Source: CAJCIT01 sp963771305 (GTDB taxonomy: Bacteria > Acidobacteriota > Terriglobia > Bryobacterales > Bryobacteraceae). Taken from it: a stretch of 64,000 nucleotides of DNA. A program made the translations under genes and the position numbers. Below the pieces are notes generated by a model. It worked only from the letters and a program-made list of their open reading frames with translations. It made no database searches and was not told the origin of the DNA. The DNA lies in contig CAVYTS010000002.1 in the NCBI GenBank assembly GCA_963771305.1, positions 1 to 64,000 on the forward strand, in the 5' to 3' direction. Below are positions 9,641 through 17,954 of the stretch, piece after piece (within the stretch, counting starts at the first letter, position 1; every line of letters starts with the position of its first letter).

Positions 9641-9720
9641 AAACGGTAGGTTGGAGAAATTATGTCGATGAGGACGATAAGAGAGAAAACGGTAGGTTCG
9701 AGAGGTAAGCTGATGAGGAC
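9641..9720 (+). repeat. imperfect 45/46-bp tandem duplication over a translation start
   Basis: The string ACGGTAGGTT followed within about 25 bases by GATGAGGACGATAAG occurs twice, with the ATG codons at 9668 and 9713 exactly 45 bases apart. The two copies of the Shine-Dalgarno/start region are in frame, so translation could begin at either copy. Confidence 0.75.
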
Positions 9721-10222
9721 GATAAGTGCAGTTGGTCTATGGGCCGGTCTGTCTTTAATTTCAATCCCTGTTTTGGCTCAAATTAGCCCATGCGACTTGA
9801 ATCAGGATGGAACGGTCAATGCTGCTGACGTGCAATTGGCAATCAATATGACTCTAGGCTCCGTGCCTTGTAACGCCAATATTGACGGCGCCGGGGTATG
9901 TAACGCCGCCATTGTGCAGCGAGTTATTAACGCTGCGATGGGTCAGGCATGTAATACTAACGGCGGTGCGGTGCCTCACTTCGTTTCCTTGAGCTGGACC
10001 GCGAGCACCAGCTCAAACATTGCCGGATACAACGTATATAGAGGATCGGCATCGGGCGGACCGTACACGATTGTGAATTCTTCTCTGGTAGCCGGAACCG
10101 CGTTCACGGACACGACAGGCGCCGCGGGTCAGGCCTATTACTATGTCTGCACGGCGGTTGACACTAACAACAATGAAAGCGCTTATTCGAATACGGCGGC
10201 GGCGACAGTACCTACCCCATAG
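9713..10222 (+). CDS. secreted dockerin-like and FN3 protein
   Basis: A 169-residue exported protein. Residues 1-23 are a signal peptide (MRTISAVGLWAGLSLISIPV, then LAQ). Residues 25-70 form a dockerin-like pair: the first calcium loop CDLNQDGTVNAADVQLAINM is canonical, while the second (CNANIDGAGVCNAAIVQRVI) is degenerate at several ligand positions. A fibronectin type III domain follows (SLSWTASTSSNIAGYNVYRG, with AGQAYYYVCTAVD). The start at 9713 gives the ideal signal peptide; an in-frame start at 9662 lies in a duplicated copy of the same leader. The next gene ends in a cohesin-like domain, so the two may bind each other. Its enzymatic role, if any, is unknown. Confidence 0.75.
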   Translation: MRTISAVGLWAGLSLISIPVLAQISPCDLNQDGTVNAADVQLAINMTLGSVPCNANIDGAGVCNAAIVQRVINAAMGQACNTNGGAVPHFVSLSWTASTSSNIAGYNVYRGSASGGPYTIVNSSLVAGTAFTDTTGAAGQAYYYVCTAVDTNNNESAYSNTAAATVPTP

Positions 10223-10374
10223 TTAAATTTAAGGCCTATAACATTGCGCTAGAGCCCAGTATGCCGGAGGGTGCGCAAGTGCTAAGGATGGTCAATCGGT
10301 TCAATAATTACACTTGAGGCGCAGGATCCCAGATCTCGATTCCGGCGTTATTTAAGAGTAAGAGGGAGATATCA

Positions 10375-12883
10375 GTGAAGAAGCATTTTGCCCATTTATC
10401 TGCGGCTGCTTTCTTGGTAGCTGCCGCGATTAATCTTGAGGCTGCACCCACTGTCACCTATGTGCAAGGTAACTATGCCACGCCTCAGACACCCCAGACC
10501 ACAGTGAATGTTACTTTCACCGCCGCGCAGACTGCGGGTGACCTTAACGTCGTAGTGGTGGGATGGAACGACAGTACGGCCGTGGTCAGTGCCGTTACCG
10601 ACTCCAGTAAAAATATCTACACACGGGCAGTGGGCCCCACGGTCCAAAGCGGAACCGCTTCGCAGTCGATTTACTATGCCAAGAACATCACATCGGCGGT
10701 TGCTGGGAATAACACCGTCACGGTGACTTTTGCGAGCGCGCGCGTACCCCGACATTCGTGTGCTTGAATACAGCGGAGCGGATCCGAGCAACCCAGTGGA
10801 TGCAACGGCTGCGAACTCCGGCAACAGCAGCACCGCCAGTAGTGGCTCGGTGACAACGACAAATGCGACTGATCTGATCTTTGGAGCCAACGTGGTTCAG
10901 ACCCTTACCAGCGGTCCTGGCGGTGGCTTCATCAAACGGCTGCTGACGACACCGGACGGCGATATAGCAGAGGACAGGATGGTCACGGCTGTCGCAGCTA
11001 TAGCGCGACCTCGCCTGTGAGTCCTGCGGCACCTTGGATCATGCAGATGGTCGCTTTCCGCACTGGCCACTCCGCCGACAGTGGGCAACGTTGCGCCAAA
11101 CAGCGGGTCCACGGCGGGCGGCTCGGCCGTCATAATCACAGGGACGAACTTCTCTACTGGAGCGACGGTGAAGTTCGGCAATAACGCCGCGACCAGCGTC
11201 GTGGTTGTGAGTGGGACGCAGGTCACGGCGAAGACCCCGGCTGGCAGTGCCGGGGCTGTAACGGTGACGGTTACGAACGTTGGGGCGACGAGCGGGAATC
11301 TGGCGAACGGGTTCACCTATGTCACGGCCTCGCAGACTACCCCTACCGCGCTAACCTGCGCGCCCACGAGCCTGGGATCCAGTGCTTCGAGCACCTGCAC
11401 CGTTACGCTGAACCAGGCCGCTCCTACCGGCGGCTCCTCCGTCGCCGTCTCCAGCTCCAATGCCGCACTCTCGGTGCCCGCCTCGGTGACTGTCGCCGCT
11501 GGCGCCACGTCGGCTACTTTTGCAGCCACCACCGGCTCTCTCAGCACCAGTGGGAGCGCTACCGTCACTGCGACTCTCAACGGCGTTTCCAAGTCAACTA
11601 CGATCAGCTTGGTGGCCTCGACCACGCCTACCGCGCTAACCTGCGCTCCCACGAGCCTGGGATCCAGTGCTTCGAGTACCTGCAGCGTTACCCTCAGTCA
11701 GGCCGCTCCCACCGGCGGCTCCTCCGTCACCGTCTCCAGCTCCAATGGCGCGCTATCGGTGCCCGCCTCGGTGACTGTCGCCGCTGGCGCCAAGTCGGCT
11801 ACTTTTGCAGCCACCACCGGCTCTCTCAGCACCAGTGGGAGCGCTACCGTCAGTGCGGCCCTCAACAGCGTTTCCAAGTCAATTACGATCAGCCTGGTGG
11901 CTTCGACCACCCCTACCGCGCTCACCTGCTCGCCCACCAGCTTAGGACCGAATGCTTCTAGTTCCTGCACCTTGAGTTTGAATCAGGCCGCTCCCACTGG
12001 AGGCTCTTTCGTCACGCTCTCCAGCTCCAATGTCCTGCTCACTGTGCCCGCGTCGTTTACGGTCGCAGCCGGGTCCGGTTCGTTTACATTTACAGCCACC
12101 ACCGCCACCTTCAGCACCACTCAGAGCTCAACCATCACGGCCACCCTCGGCGGCGTTTCCAAGACCGCCACGATTAACCTAGTAGCCTCGGCCACGCCAA
12201 CCGCGCTAACCTGCGCGCCCTTGAGCCTGGGATCCAGTGCTTCGAGCACCTGTACCGTTGCCCTGAATCAGGCCGCTCCTACCGGCGGCTCTTCTGTCAA
12301 GCTCTCCAGCTCCAATGCCGCACTCTCAGTTCCCGCCTCGGTGGCTGTCGCCGCTGGCTCGACGGCGGCAACGTTTACCGCTGCCAGCGGTACTATCGCC
12401 GGTACTCAGAGCGCGACCATCACCGCCTCCCTCAACAACGTTTCCCAGATTGCCACGATTGGCCTCGTGCCGACTGTCGGGGTCACGGATTCCTTAAGCT
12501 TGTCGTCGGGAACCGCCGGGTCGAACCGAACCGTATCCTTGAACCTGAATCTGACATCAGCGCCTGGCAACCAGGAGACCGCCTTGCAGTGGACTTTGAC
12601 ATATTCGACTGCTAATGTAGTCTCCATTTCCGCGACTGCTGGCACGGCGGTTACAGCCGCGGGTGGAACGTTGGATTGCTTCGCAGGATCAGGCACATAC
12701 ACGTGCGTAGCTTCAGGCATGGGTACGACGACTATTTCCAGCGGCACCGTCGCAATCATAGATCTAGTCATCGCTTCAGGAGTTTCGACCACTCCAATCG
12801 GTGTCGCCAACACCGTGGGGTCCTCGGGCGCGGGCAACGTCATCACGGTCGTACCTTCAGGTGGGGTCGTTACCGGACCCTGA
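10375..12883 (+). pseudogene. secreted Ig-like repeat protein with C-terminal cohesin-like domain, two frameshifts
   Basis: A GTG start at 10375 (AGGGAG upstream) begins a signal peptide ending in LEAAP. Domain A (TVTYVQGNYATPQTPQTTV) runs to about 11070 and is the same module found twice in the giant protein at 50.6 kb. Frame breaks at about 10735 and 10995 interrupt it; downstream the frame is open to 12883. The order then is an IPT/TIG domain (about 11081-11330, PNSGSTAGGSAVIITGTNFS), four Ig-like repeats of about 96 residues, and a C-terminal cohesin-like domain from about 12480 (LSLSSGTAGSNRTVSLNLNL, then ALQWTLTYSTANVVSI). Family knowledge: cohesins bind dockerins, and a dockerin-like protein is encoded directly upstream. 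With the breaks repaired the protein would be about 835 residues, exported to the surface. Confidence 0.7.
11335..12475 (+). repeat. four coding Ig-like repeats of about 288 bp
   Basis: Units begin at about 11335, 11623, 11911 and 12195 with TPTALTC(A/S)P, and each ends near TISLVAS. Units 1 and 2 are nearly identical in nucleotide sequence over most of their length, which points to recent duplication or gene conversion; units 3 and 4 have diverged more. Confidence 0.8.
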
Positions 12884-13568
12884 CTCCGTCCTCTTACGGC
12901 GGCCGCGAGTGCCGCGCAGGTCTGCTGGGTTCGACTCGCAAAAGGGGGCCCGCAGGAGAAAACGACGAGCTTCATGAGGACCAAGATTTTGCATGATCGC
13001 GTTGGCGGACTAAGGGGGTCAGGTCAATATAACGCCGAATAACGCCGAGACAGACACCGAGCTGCGGCAGTCAGAGCTGCCCTAAAGTCTTTCGCGGCCG
13101 AATTTCGGACGATTCACCCGTGTGGGAGGGACAGGGTTATGCGCGTCCAAAAAGCCTGAAACGGAGAGAGTTTCGAATTTTTGCAGAAACAAGATTGTAC
13201 TCTGACCGCGAGCATGTTAGGTGTCGAGTGGAGCGTCACTCAGATCGAGCTGCACGAAGGGCATTGCGTGGGCGCCTGACTTTCTGGTTGGGATAGCCCG
13301 CCCGATTTCTCGGCCGCGCCACGGTCTGTTATCCCATGCCGGCCTGCAGGGCTTCCCTCATCTCCGCTTCCAGCAGGTGCTGCAGCGTCTCCCCGACGGT
13401 CGTCTTGAGCAGACTCACTATCTTCTGATAAGACCTTTGATAAGACCTTCCTCAGATCTTCTGCGGTTCGCCTTCCTTTCGCGCTATTCTGCTTCGGGTC
13501 ACCCGCCACCTTTCCTTGTCCGGACGGCAGCACTGAAGTGAAGCAAGCCTTCCGCACGGGGAGGTTCA
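12884..13568. other. intergenic region with possible transposase debris
   Basis: No intact gene is present. On the minus strand about 13330-13425 translates LLKTTVGETLQHLLEAEMRE followed by ALQAGMG, which resembles the N-terminal region of IS256-type transposases, but continuity is lost at once. A 12-bp direct duplication (TGATAAGACCTT) lies near 13425-13450. The region ends at the conserved EPS leader. Confidence 0.4.
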
Positions 13569-13759
13569 CATGGGACTTTAGTCCAATAAATTGGGGGCAA
13601 GTCCTAATCGTCCCACCGAGCCAAGGCTGGTCAGAAGCCGACAATCTGCTGAATTCAGAGTGTTTAATCCCATCGATACTTTTGGCACCCAACCTGCCCT
13701 ACTCAGATTGCCGAGATCAGGACAAGGCCCAAATGGGACCGAAATGGCGGAGCTTACCC
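13569..13759 (+). promoter_or_regulatory. conserved EPS leader element, copy A
   Basis: This 191-base segment aligns almost end to end with 59560-59748, by eye about three-quarters identical with one-base gaps. The first 34 bases differ at only three positions, counting one gap. Shared blocks include the near-palindrome GGACTTTAGTCC (13573-13584), CTAATCGTCC, GTTTAATC, ATCGATA, a GG-N10-GC promoter candidate, and GGCGGAGCTTACCC at the end. It precedes gmhB and the first EPS series. The second copy precedes the UpxY antiterminator and the second EPS series, so a shared regulatory role is inferred. Confidence 0.7.
13683..13698 (+). promoter_or_regulatory. candidate sigma-54 promoter in EPS leader A
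   Basis: TGGCACCCAACCTGCC has the invariant GG and GC separated by ten bases, and its TGGCAC matches the -24 consensus; the -12 box is CTGCC instead of TTGC. The equivalent bases are conserved in the second leader copy. The palindrome about 105 bases upstream sits where an enhancer-binding protein would bind. Confidence 0.5.
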
Positions 13760-13848
13760 GCAGGGATCGATTTGATGCCCATCGGGACTCATTCAGGTGC
13801 AGGGGTTTCGGTCAGCCGCCCTTCCGTCGGTTCGGGGCGAGCGATATT

Positions 13849-14469
13849 TTGAACGCCCGCGTTCTCTGTCGGCGCAGCTCGGATTTACCTGGGGATCCTA
13901 TCTACAAGCGGTTCGTAATTCTTGATCGCGACGGTACGCTGATCGTAGAGCGCAACTACCTCTCAAGCCCGGATGGCGTCGAGTTGCTCGCTAACGCCAC
14001 AGAAGGCTTAAGGCGTTTCAAGGAACTGGGCTGGGGTCGCTTGGTGGTGACCAACCAATCCGGCATCGGGCGCGGGTATTTCACTGGGGACACTGTCAAT
14101 GCAATTCACGATCAAATGGCAGCGTTGTTCGCGCGACGCGGAGCGGAGATCGACGGCATCTACGTGTGCCCTCATGCACCCGAAGATGACTGCGATTGCC
14201 GCAAGCCGAGGACAGGTTTAGTGCTCAAAGCAGCTGCAGATTGGGGTTTCAAGCCTTCGGATTGCCTTTTTATCGGTGACAAAGCATGCGACATCGATTT
14301 AGGGCGAGCGTTGGGAGGGTCCACAATTCTTGTTCTTACGGGCTACGGCACGGAACACTGGCAGACTGGCTTGGCGCGTCCCGACTTCGTCGTCCGTGAT
14401 CTGAGCGAGGCTGCCGAAGTGGCTATGAAGACTGTTGCATCCCAGGAACAAGTTGGCCGGCCAATTTGA
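13849..14469 (+). CDS. gmhB: D-glycero-D-manno-heptose 1,7-bisphosphate 7-phosphatase
   Basis: A HAD-superfamily histidinol-phosphatase-type enzyme. FVILDRDGTLIVERNYLSS holds the DxDGT nucleophile motif, VVTNQSGIGRGYF motif II, the zinc-binding CPHAPEDDCDCRKPRTGL follows, and FIGDKACDIDLGRA is the last aspartate motif. It removes the 7-phosphate from heptose 1,7-bisphosphate, giving heptose 1-phosphate for HddC. The start is uncertain: no ATG is well placed, TTG at 13849 follows GGGGCGAG, and the conserved domain begins near 13912. It is the first gene after the conserved leader. The remaining heptose genes hddA, hddC and gmhA lie 20 kb downstream on the same strand. Confidence 0.85.
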   Translation: MNARVLCRRSSDLPGDPIYKRFVILDRDGTLIVERNYLSSPDGVELLANATEGLRRFKELGWGRLVVTNQSGIGRGYFTGDTVNAIHDQMAALFARRGAEIDGIYVCPHAPEDDCDCRKPRTGLVLKAAADWGFKPSDCLFIGDKACDIDLGRALGGSTILVLTGYGTEHWQTGLARPDFVVRDLSEAAEVAMKTVASQEQVGRPI

Positions 14470-14606
14470 CTGGTAAAGTGATGCCCTCTCTGCCTGGACA
14501 CAAGCTATCTCGGCCTTGAAGAGCGGTGGTTCCATCCATCAGCGGTCTGTATTTACGGGTGGTTAACAGGCTCCCACACGTTCGCCTGAGTTGGCTGGAC
14601 TCTAGA

Positions 14607-15680
14607 ATGCTCGTGAAGATCTGGCCAATCGCATGTATTGCCGTTCTGCTCTCCATTCTCGCGCTAGGCCTCTGGCCCTTTCATTCGCCAAGAAACGATG
14701 TTACTTGGCTGCCAGATCGCCCTGGAGTTCGCCTCGGCGGGACAGGCACGTTGCTTGGATTCACTCCAGCTGACGTAAACGGTTCGCAGGATGATAAGGA
14801 TGATATAGCAGCCAGCCTCGAAGTATGGCTGCAGCCAGGCAGGATGTGGGACTCAGGTACGTTCCTGACACTGTACTCCCCGGAACGTTTGCGGGAATTC
14901 TCCTTGCGCCAATCTCAAACCGACCTCGAATTGCGAGTAGAAAGGGACAACTACCGTCGCTCCGCCAAAGCCAGAGTTAGCGTGCCTGATGTTTTCCGGA
15001 AGACAAAACCCGTATTCATAACAGTCAGTTCTAACGTTCAAGGAACGCTTGTTTTTGTTGATGGTGTTTTGACCCAAAACGCGCCCGGCCTTCGACTCTC
15101 GTCAGACGATGTCACTGGCCAAGTTATCGTCGGTACTTCGACCGGGCAGAGCCGAAGCTGGAAGGGACAATTCCTGGGCCTCGCGTTTTACGAGCAGGCG
15201 CTTTCGGCAGCTGAGGTTCTCGATCATTACCAGAGTTGGACGAAAGGCGGGCAACCGAGACTTCTGACGGGTGATCGTTGCGTGGCACTCTATCTGTTTG
15301 ATGAGCACCACGGGGAGGCGGTGCACAGCCAAATCAGCTCCGGAAGCCTTTCAATTCCAGAACAATACACTGTATTAGACAAGATATGCCTGGCGCCGCC
15401 ATGGCGAGAGTTTGAAATGTCGCGAGAGTATTGGGAGGCAGCCTTAAAGAATATCGCCGGTTTTATTCCCCTCGGCTTTTGCTTCTATGCCTACTGGTCG
15501 GTTTCCCGTCCACTCCCTAGGCCGGCCCTTGCGACTATCGCGATGGGTGCCGCGCTCAGCTTCACGATCGAGTTTCTTCAATGTTATCTTCCTACCCGGG
15601 ATTCGGGTACTACGGATCTCATTACGAATACGGCGGGAACAGCCCTTGGAATTCTTCTGCGTCGCATTACCCTCCCTTGA
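14607..15680 (+). CDS. LamG-like and VanZ-domain membrane protein
   Basis: The N-terminus carries one membrane helix (LVKIWPIACIAVLLSILALG). An extracytoplasmic region of about 230 residues follows with a concanavalin/LamG-like pattern: GTFLTLYSPERLREFSLRQS, then WKGQFLGLAFYEQALSAAEV and DHYQSWT. The C-terminus is a VanZ-like membrane domain with three or four helices (NIAGFIPLGFCFYAYWSV, LSFTIEFLQCYLP, DLITNTAGTALGILL). VanZ proteins are poorly understood membrane proteins; fusions with LamG domains occur in EPS loci, so glycan binding at the membrane is a reasonable guess. The ATG at 14607 is preferred; an in-frame start at 14526 is possible, and neither has a strong ribosome-binding site. 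Confidence 0.75.
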   Translation: MLVKIWPIACIAVLLSILALGLWPFHSPRNDVTWLPDRPGVRLGGTGTLLGFTPADVNGSQDDKDDIAASLEVWLQPGRMWDSGTFLTLYSPERLREFSLRQSQTDLELRVERDNYRRSAKARVSVPDVFRKTKPVFITVSSNVQGTLVFVDGVLTQNAPGLRLSSDDVTGQVIVGTSTGQSRSWKGQFLGLAFYEQALSAAEVLDHYQSWTKGGQPRLLTGDRCVALYLFDEHHGEAVHSQISSGSLSIPEQYTVLDKICLAPPWREFEMSREYWEAALKNIAGFIPLGFCFYAYWSVSRPLPRPALATIAMGAALSFTIEFLQCYLPTRDSGTTDLITNTAGTALGILLRRITLP

Positions 15681-15718
15681 GGCCGGATAGCCGGTGGTTT
15701 GACAATAGTTGACTGGCC

Positions 15719-16822
15719 TTGTGCTCATCGTCCGATGAGCTTGACCAGTCCTGGCAAGAACTACCGAGCTCAAACTTTGTGGCGCCAGTTTACCTAATAG
15801 ATCCTCTTCGGGATGTTCGGTGGCCGAACTTCCTGGAACATCACCGCTCCGCCAGCTTGTTTCACAGCGTAGAGTGGCTAGATGCCTTGCGTCGAACGTA
15901 CGGATTTGAGGCCGCCGCAGTGACAACATCCAAACCTTGGGAACCCCTGACGAACGGTTTGGTTTTTTGTCGGGTTCAGAGTTGGCTCACAGGACGGAAA
16001 CTGATCTCGATTCCGTTCTCTGACCATTGCACTCCGTTGGTTGGCGATGAAGCAGAGTTCAAGCTTTTGGTGTCGCGATTACAGGAGGAAGCTTCTCAAG
16101 GAAGACAGAAGTGCCTGGAGATCCGATCAATCGCGACAGATTCCGCGGCAACAACCGGATTGACCGTCGCGCGCACCTTCTGTCTGCATAAAATTGACCT
16201 TCGTCCGACCATGGATGAGCTCTTTCGAACCTTTCATAGCAGTTGCACCAGCCGAAAGATCAAGCGAGCACTGAGAGAGCATTTGACTTACGAAGAAGGG
16301 ACGTCAGAAGAGCTACTTCAGAAGTTCTATGTGCTCGTGGTACAAACCCGTCGTCGGCAAGGGATTCCTCCACAGCCTATTTCTTGGTTTCGGAACTTGA
16401 TCGCCTTAAGCAGGGAGCGACTGAAACTTCGACTCGTTTCCCATGAGGGTCAACCCGCGGCCGGCATTCTCACTATTCGCTATAAGAGCATCATGACGTA
16501 CAAGTATGGGTGCTCCGACCCGCGTTTTCATCGCTTTGGTTCCATGCAACTGCTGATGTGGAGGGCGATTCAAGAAGCCAAGGAAGGTGGCCTTCTGGAA
16601 TTCGATATGGGGCGCACCGACTGGAGCAATGAAGGACTTCTCGCTTTCAAGGACCGCTGGGGTACGGAACGCTCCACTCTTCTATATCTTCGCTACCCGG
16701 CCGTTACTCCACCCCGCCGTGCCCAGGAGGCTGCCCTGAGCATTTCCAGGCGTGTTTTGGCTTCTGCGCCCGGCTGCGTAGCAACGGCTGCCGGTAACCT
16801 CCTCTACTCTCACTTCGCTTGA
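15719..16822 (+). CDS. FemAB-type GNAT acyltransferase
   Basis: A 367-residue protein with two GNAT-like halves. LFHSVEWLDALRRTYGF at about residue 43 is the usual FemAB opening. The C-terminal half has LRLVSHEGQPAAGILTIRYK, YKYGCSDPRFHRFGSMQLLM and FDMGRTDWSNEGLLAFKDRW, which are typical of the EPS-associated FemAB family (acetyltransferase_6 type). Members of this group sit in EPS/exosortase loci and are thought to transfer an acyl or aminoacyl group to a glycan or precursor. The substrate here is unknown. The start is TTG at 15719; other starts nearby are not better. Confidence 0.8.
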   Translation: MCSSSDELDQSWQELPSSNFVAPVYLIDPLRDVRWPNFLEHHRSASLFHSVEWLDALRRTYGFEAAAVTTSKPWEPLTNGLVFCRVQSWLTGRKLISIPFSDHCTPLVGDEAEFKLLVSRLQEEASQGRQKCLEIRSIATDSAATTGLTVARTFCLHKIDLRPTMDELFRTFHSSCTSRKIKRALREHLTYEEGTSEELLQKFYVLVVQTRRRQGIPPQPISWFRNLIALSRERLKLRLVSHEGQPAAGILTIRYKSIMTYKYGCSDPRFHRFGSMQLLMWRAIQEAKEGGLLEFDMGRTDWSNEGLLAFKDRWGTERSTLLYLRYPAVTPPRRAQEAALSISRRVLASAPGCVATAAGNLLYSHFA

Positions 16823-17066
16823 ATACGCCTGAAAAGGTGAGAGCTGAAATAGTGCGGGCAAGCGGGTACGTTAAGAGTTGCGTTGATTTGAACGGCCCTC
16901 TTTACGGGAAGCAACGAAGCGAGCTCCCCCTGGGCTCTTAACTCAGTTAGTCACAGAGTGTACTTGAAGCAATCCCGATGCGCCATTTGTTAGGGTCGGC
17001 TACCGTGGTACGCTGCGTTCGCCAGGCTTGTTGGCCGTCGGTGCAAGAAAAAAAGCGAAAGGCGTG

Positions 17067-17855
17067 ATGAAGAACAATAAAGTCGTAGTCGCTGGACTCG
17101 GAGAGATTGGCAAGCCCCTACTCGAGCTCGCTTCAAAGAACCATGATGCCATTGGCGTTGATATATCGCCGACACCTCGGATCGACGCGGTGGAAATCCT
17201 GCATGTCTGCTATCCGTTCCAGATCAAGGATTTCATTGGTGAGACGGCGCGTTACATCGACCTCTTCAAGCCGAAGCTCACAATCATCAATAGCACGGTG
17301 GCAATTGGCACCACACGAGCGATAGCGGCACGAACGGGTGTTGGTGTCGTCAACAGCCCGGTGCGCGGCAAGCACGCAAGAATGATCGAAGAACTCCGAA
17401 TGTACACCAAATTCATCGGGGCGTTAGATCGGGGAGCCGGCAAACTCGCCGCCGACCACTTCAGCTCTATGGGCTTGAAAACCAAACTCTTGTCTTCTCC
17501 AGAAGCAACCGAGTTGGCCAAGTTAACTGAGACGACCTACTTTGGATTGATGATTGCTTGGGCGCAAGAGGTCGAGAGGTACTGCGACCAATCCGGCGAA
17601 GACTACGCAGAGGTGGCTTCGTTCTATGACGAAATCAACTTTTTTCCTGCTGTCAAGTATTTTCCCGGAACAATAGGGGGGCATTGCGTGATGCCCAACA
17701 TTGACATTCTGAGCGAGTATTCACGGTCCATGCTACTCGACGCGATCCAGGCCTCCAACAGGATGAAGATCGAGCGTGAAGCGCGCAATCGGGAGATCGC
17801 GGGAAGACCCGATGTGGCAGCGACTGCTGCCGCCGTCCCAGCAATCCTCAGGTAA
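17067..17855 (+). CDS. short UDP-glucose/GDP-mannose dehydrogenase-like protein
   Basis: A 262-residue nucleotide-sugar dehydrogenase relative. The Rossmann motif VVVAGLGEIGKPLLEL starts at residue 5; LTIINSTVAIGTTRAIA and NSPVRGKH match the UDP-sugar dehydrogenase fold; TELAKLTETTYFGLMIAWAQ is the central helix; PGTIGGHCVMPN carries the catalytic-type Cys. Normal family members exceed 400 residues, so the C-terminal UDP-binding domain is absent. A stop soon after AAVPAILR ends the gene without any sign of further homology downstream. It may act on a smaller substrate or be a truncated enzyme. AAAGGCG precedes the ATG at 17067. It lies in the EPS series between femAB and a glycosyltransferase. 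Confidence 0.7.
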   Translation: MKNNKVVVAGLGEIGKPLLELASKNHDAIGVDISPTPRIDAVEILHVCYPFQIKDFIGETARYIDLFKPKLTIINSTVAIGTTRAIAARTGVGVVNSPVRGKHARMIEELRMYTKFIGALDRGAGKLAADHFSSMGLKTKLLSSPEATELAKLTETTYFGLMIAWAQEVERYCDQSGEDYAEVASFYDEINFFPAVKYFPGTIGGHCVMPNIDILSEYSRSMLLDAIQASNRMKIEREARNREIAGRPDVAATAAAVPAILR

Positions 17856-17954
17856 CAGGAATTGGAAGCCCGCGGCTTTCAAACAACGTGAAACGGCGCT
17901 GCCCGCCTCGCCGACAGCACTTACCAATCGATTGCGACACTGGGAGAATGTAAG

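Noticed and set aside
11317..11970. Long antisense open frames over the Ig-like repeats
   Set aside because: They mirror the repeat periodicity of the sense gene and arise from codon bias; the sense frame has signal peptide and domain support.
13240..13692. Possible IS256-type transposase on the minus strand
   Set aside because: Only about 27 residues resemble the family N-terminus; the rest is broken, so it is noted as debris in the gap entry.
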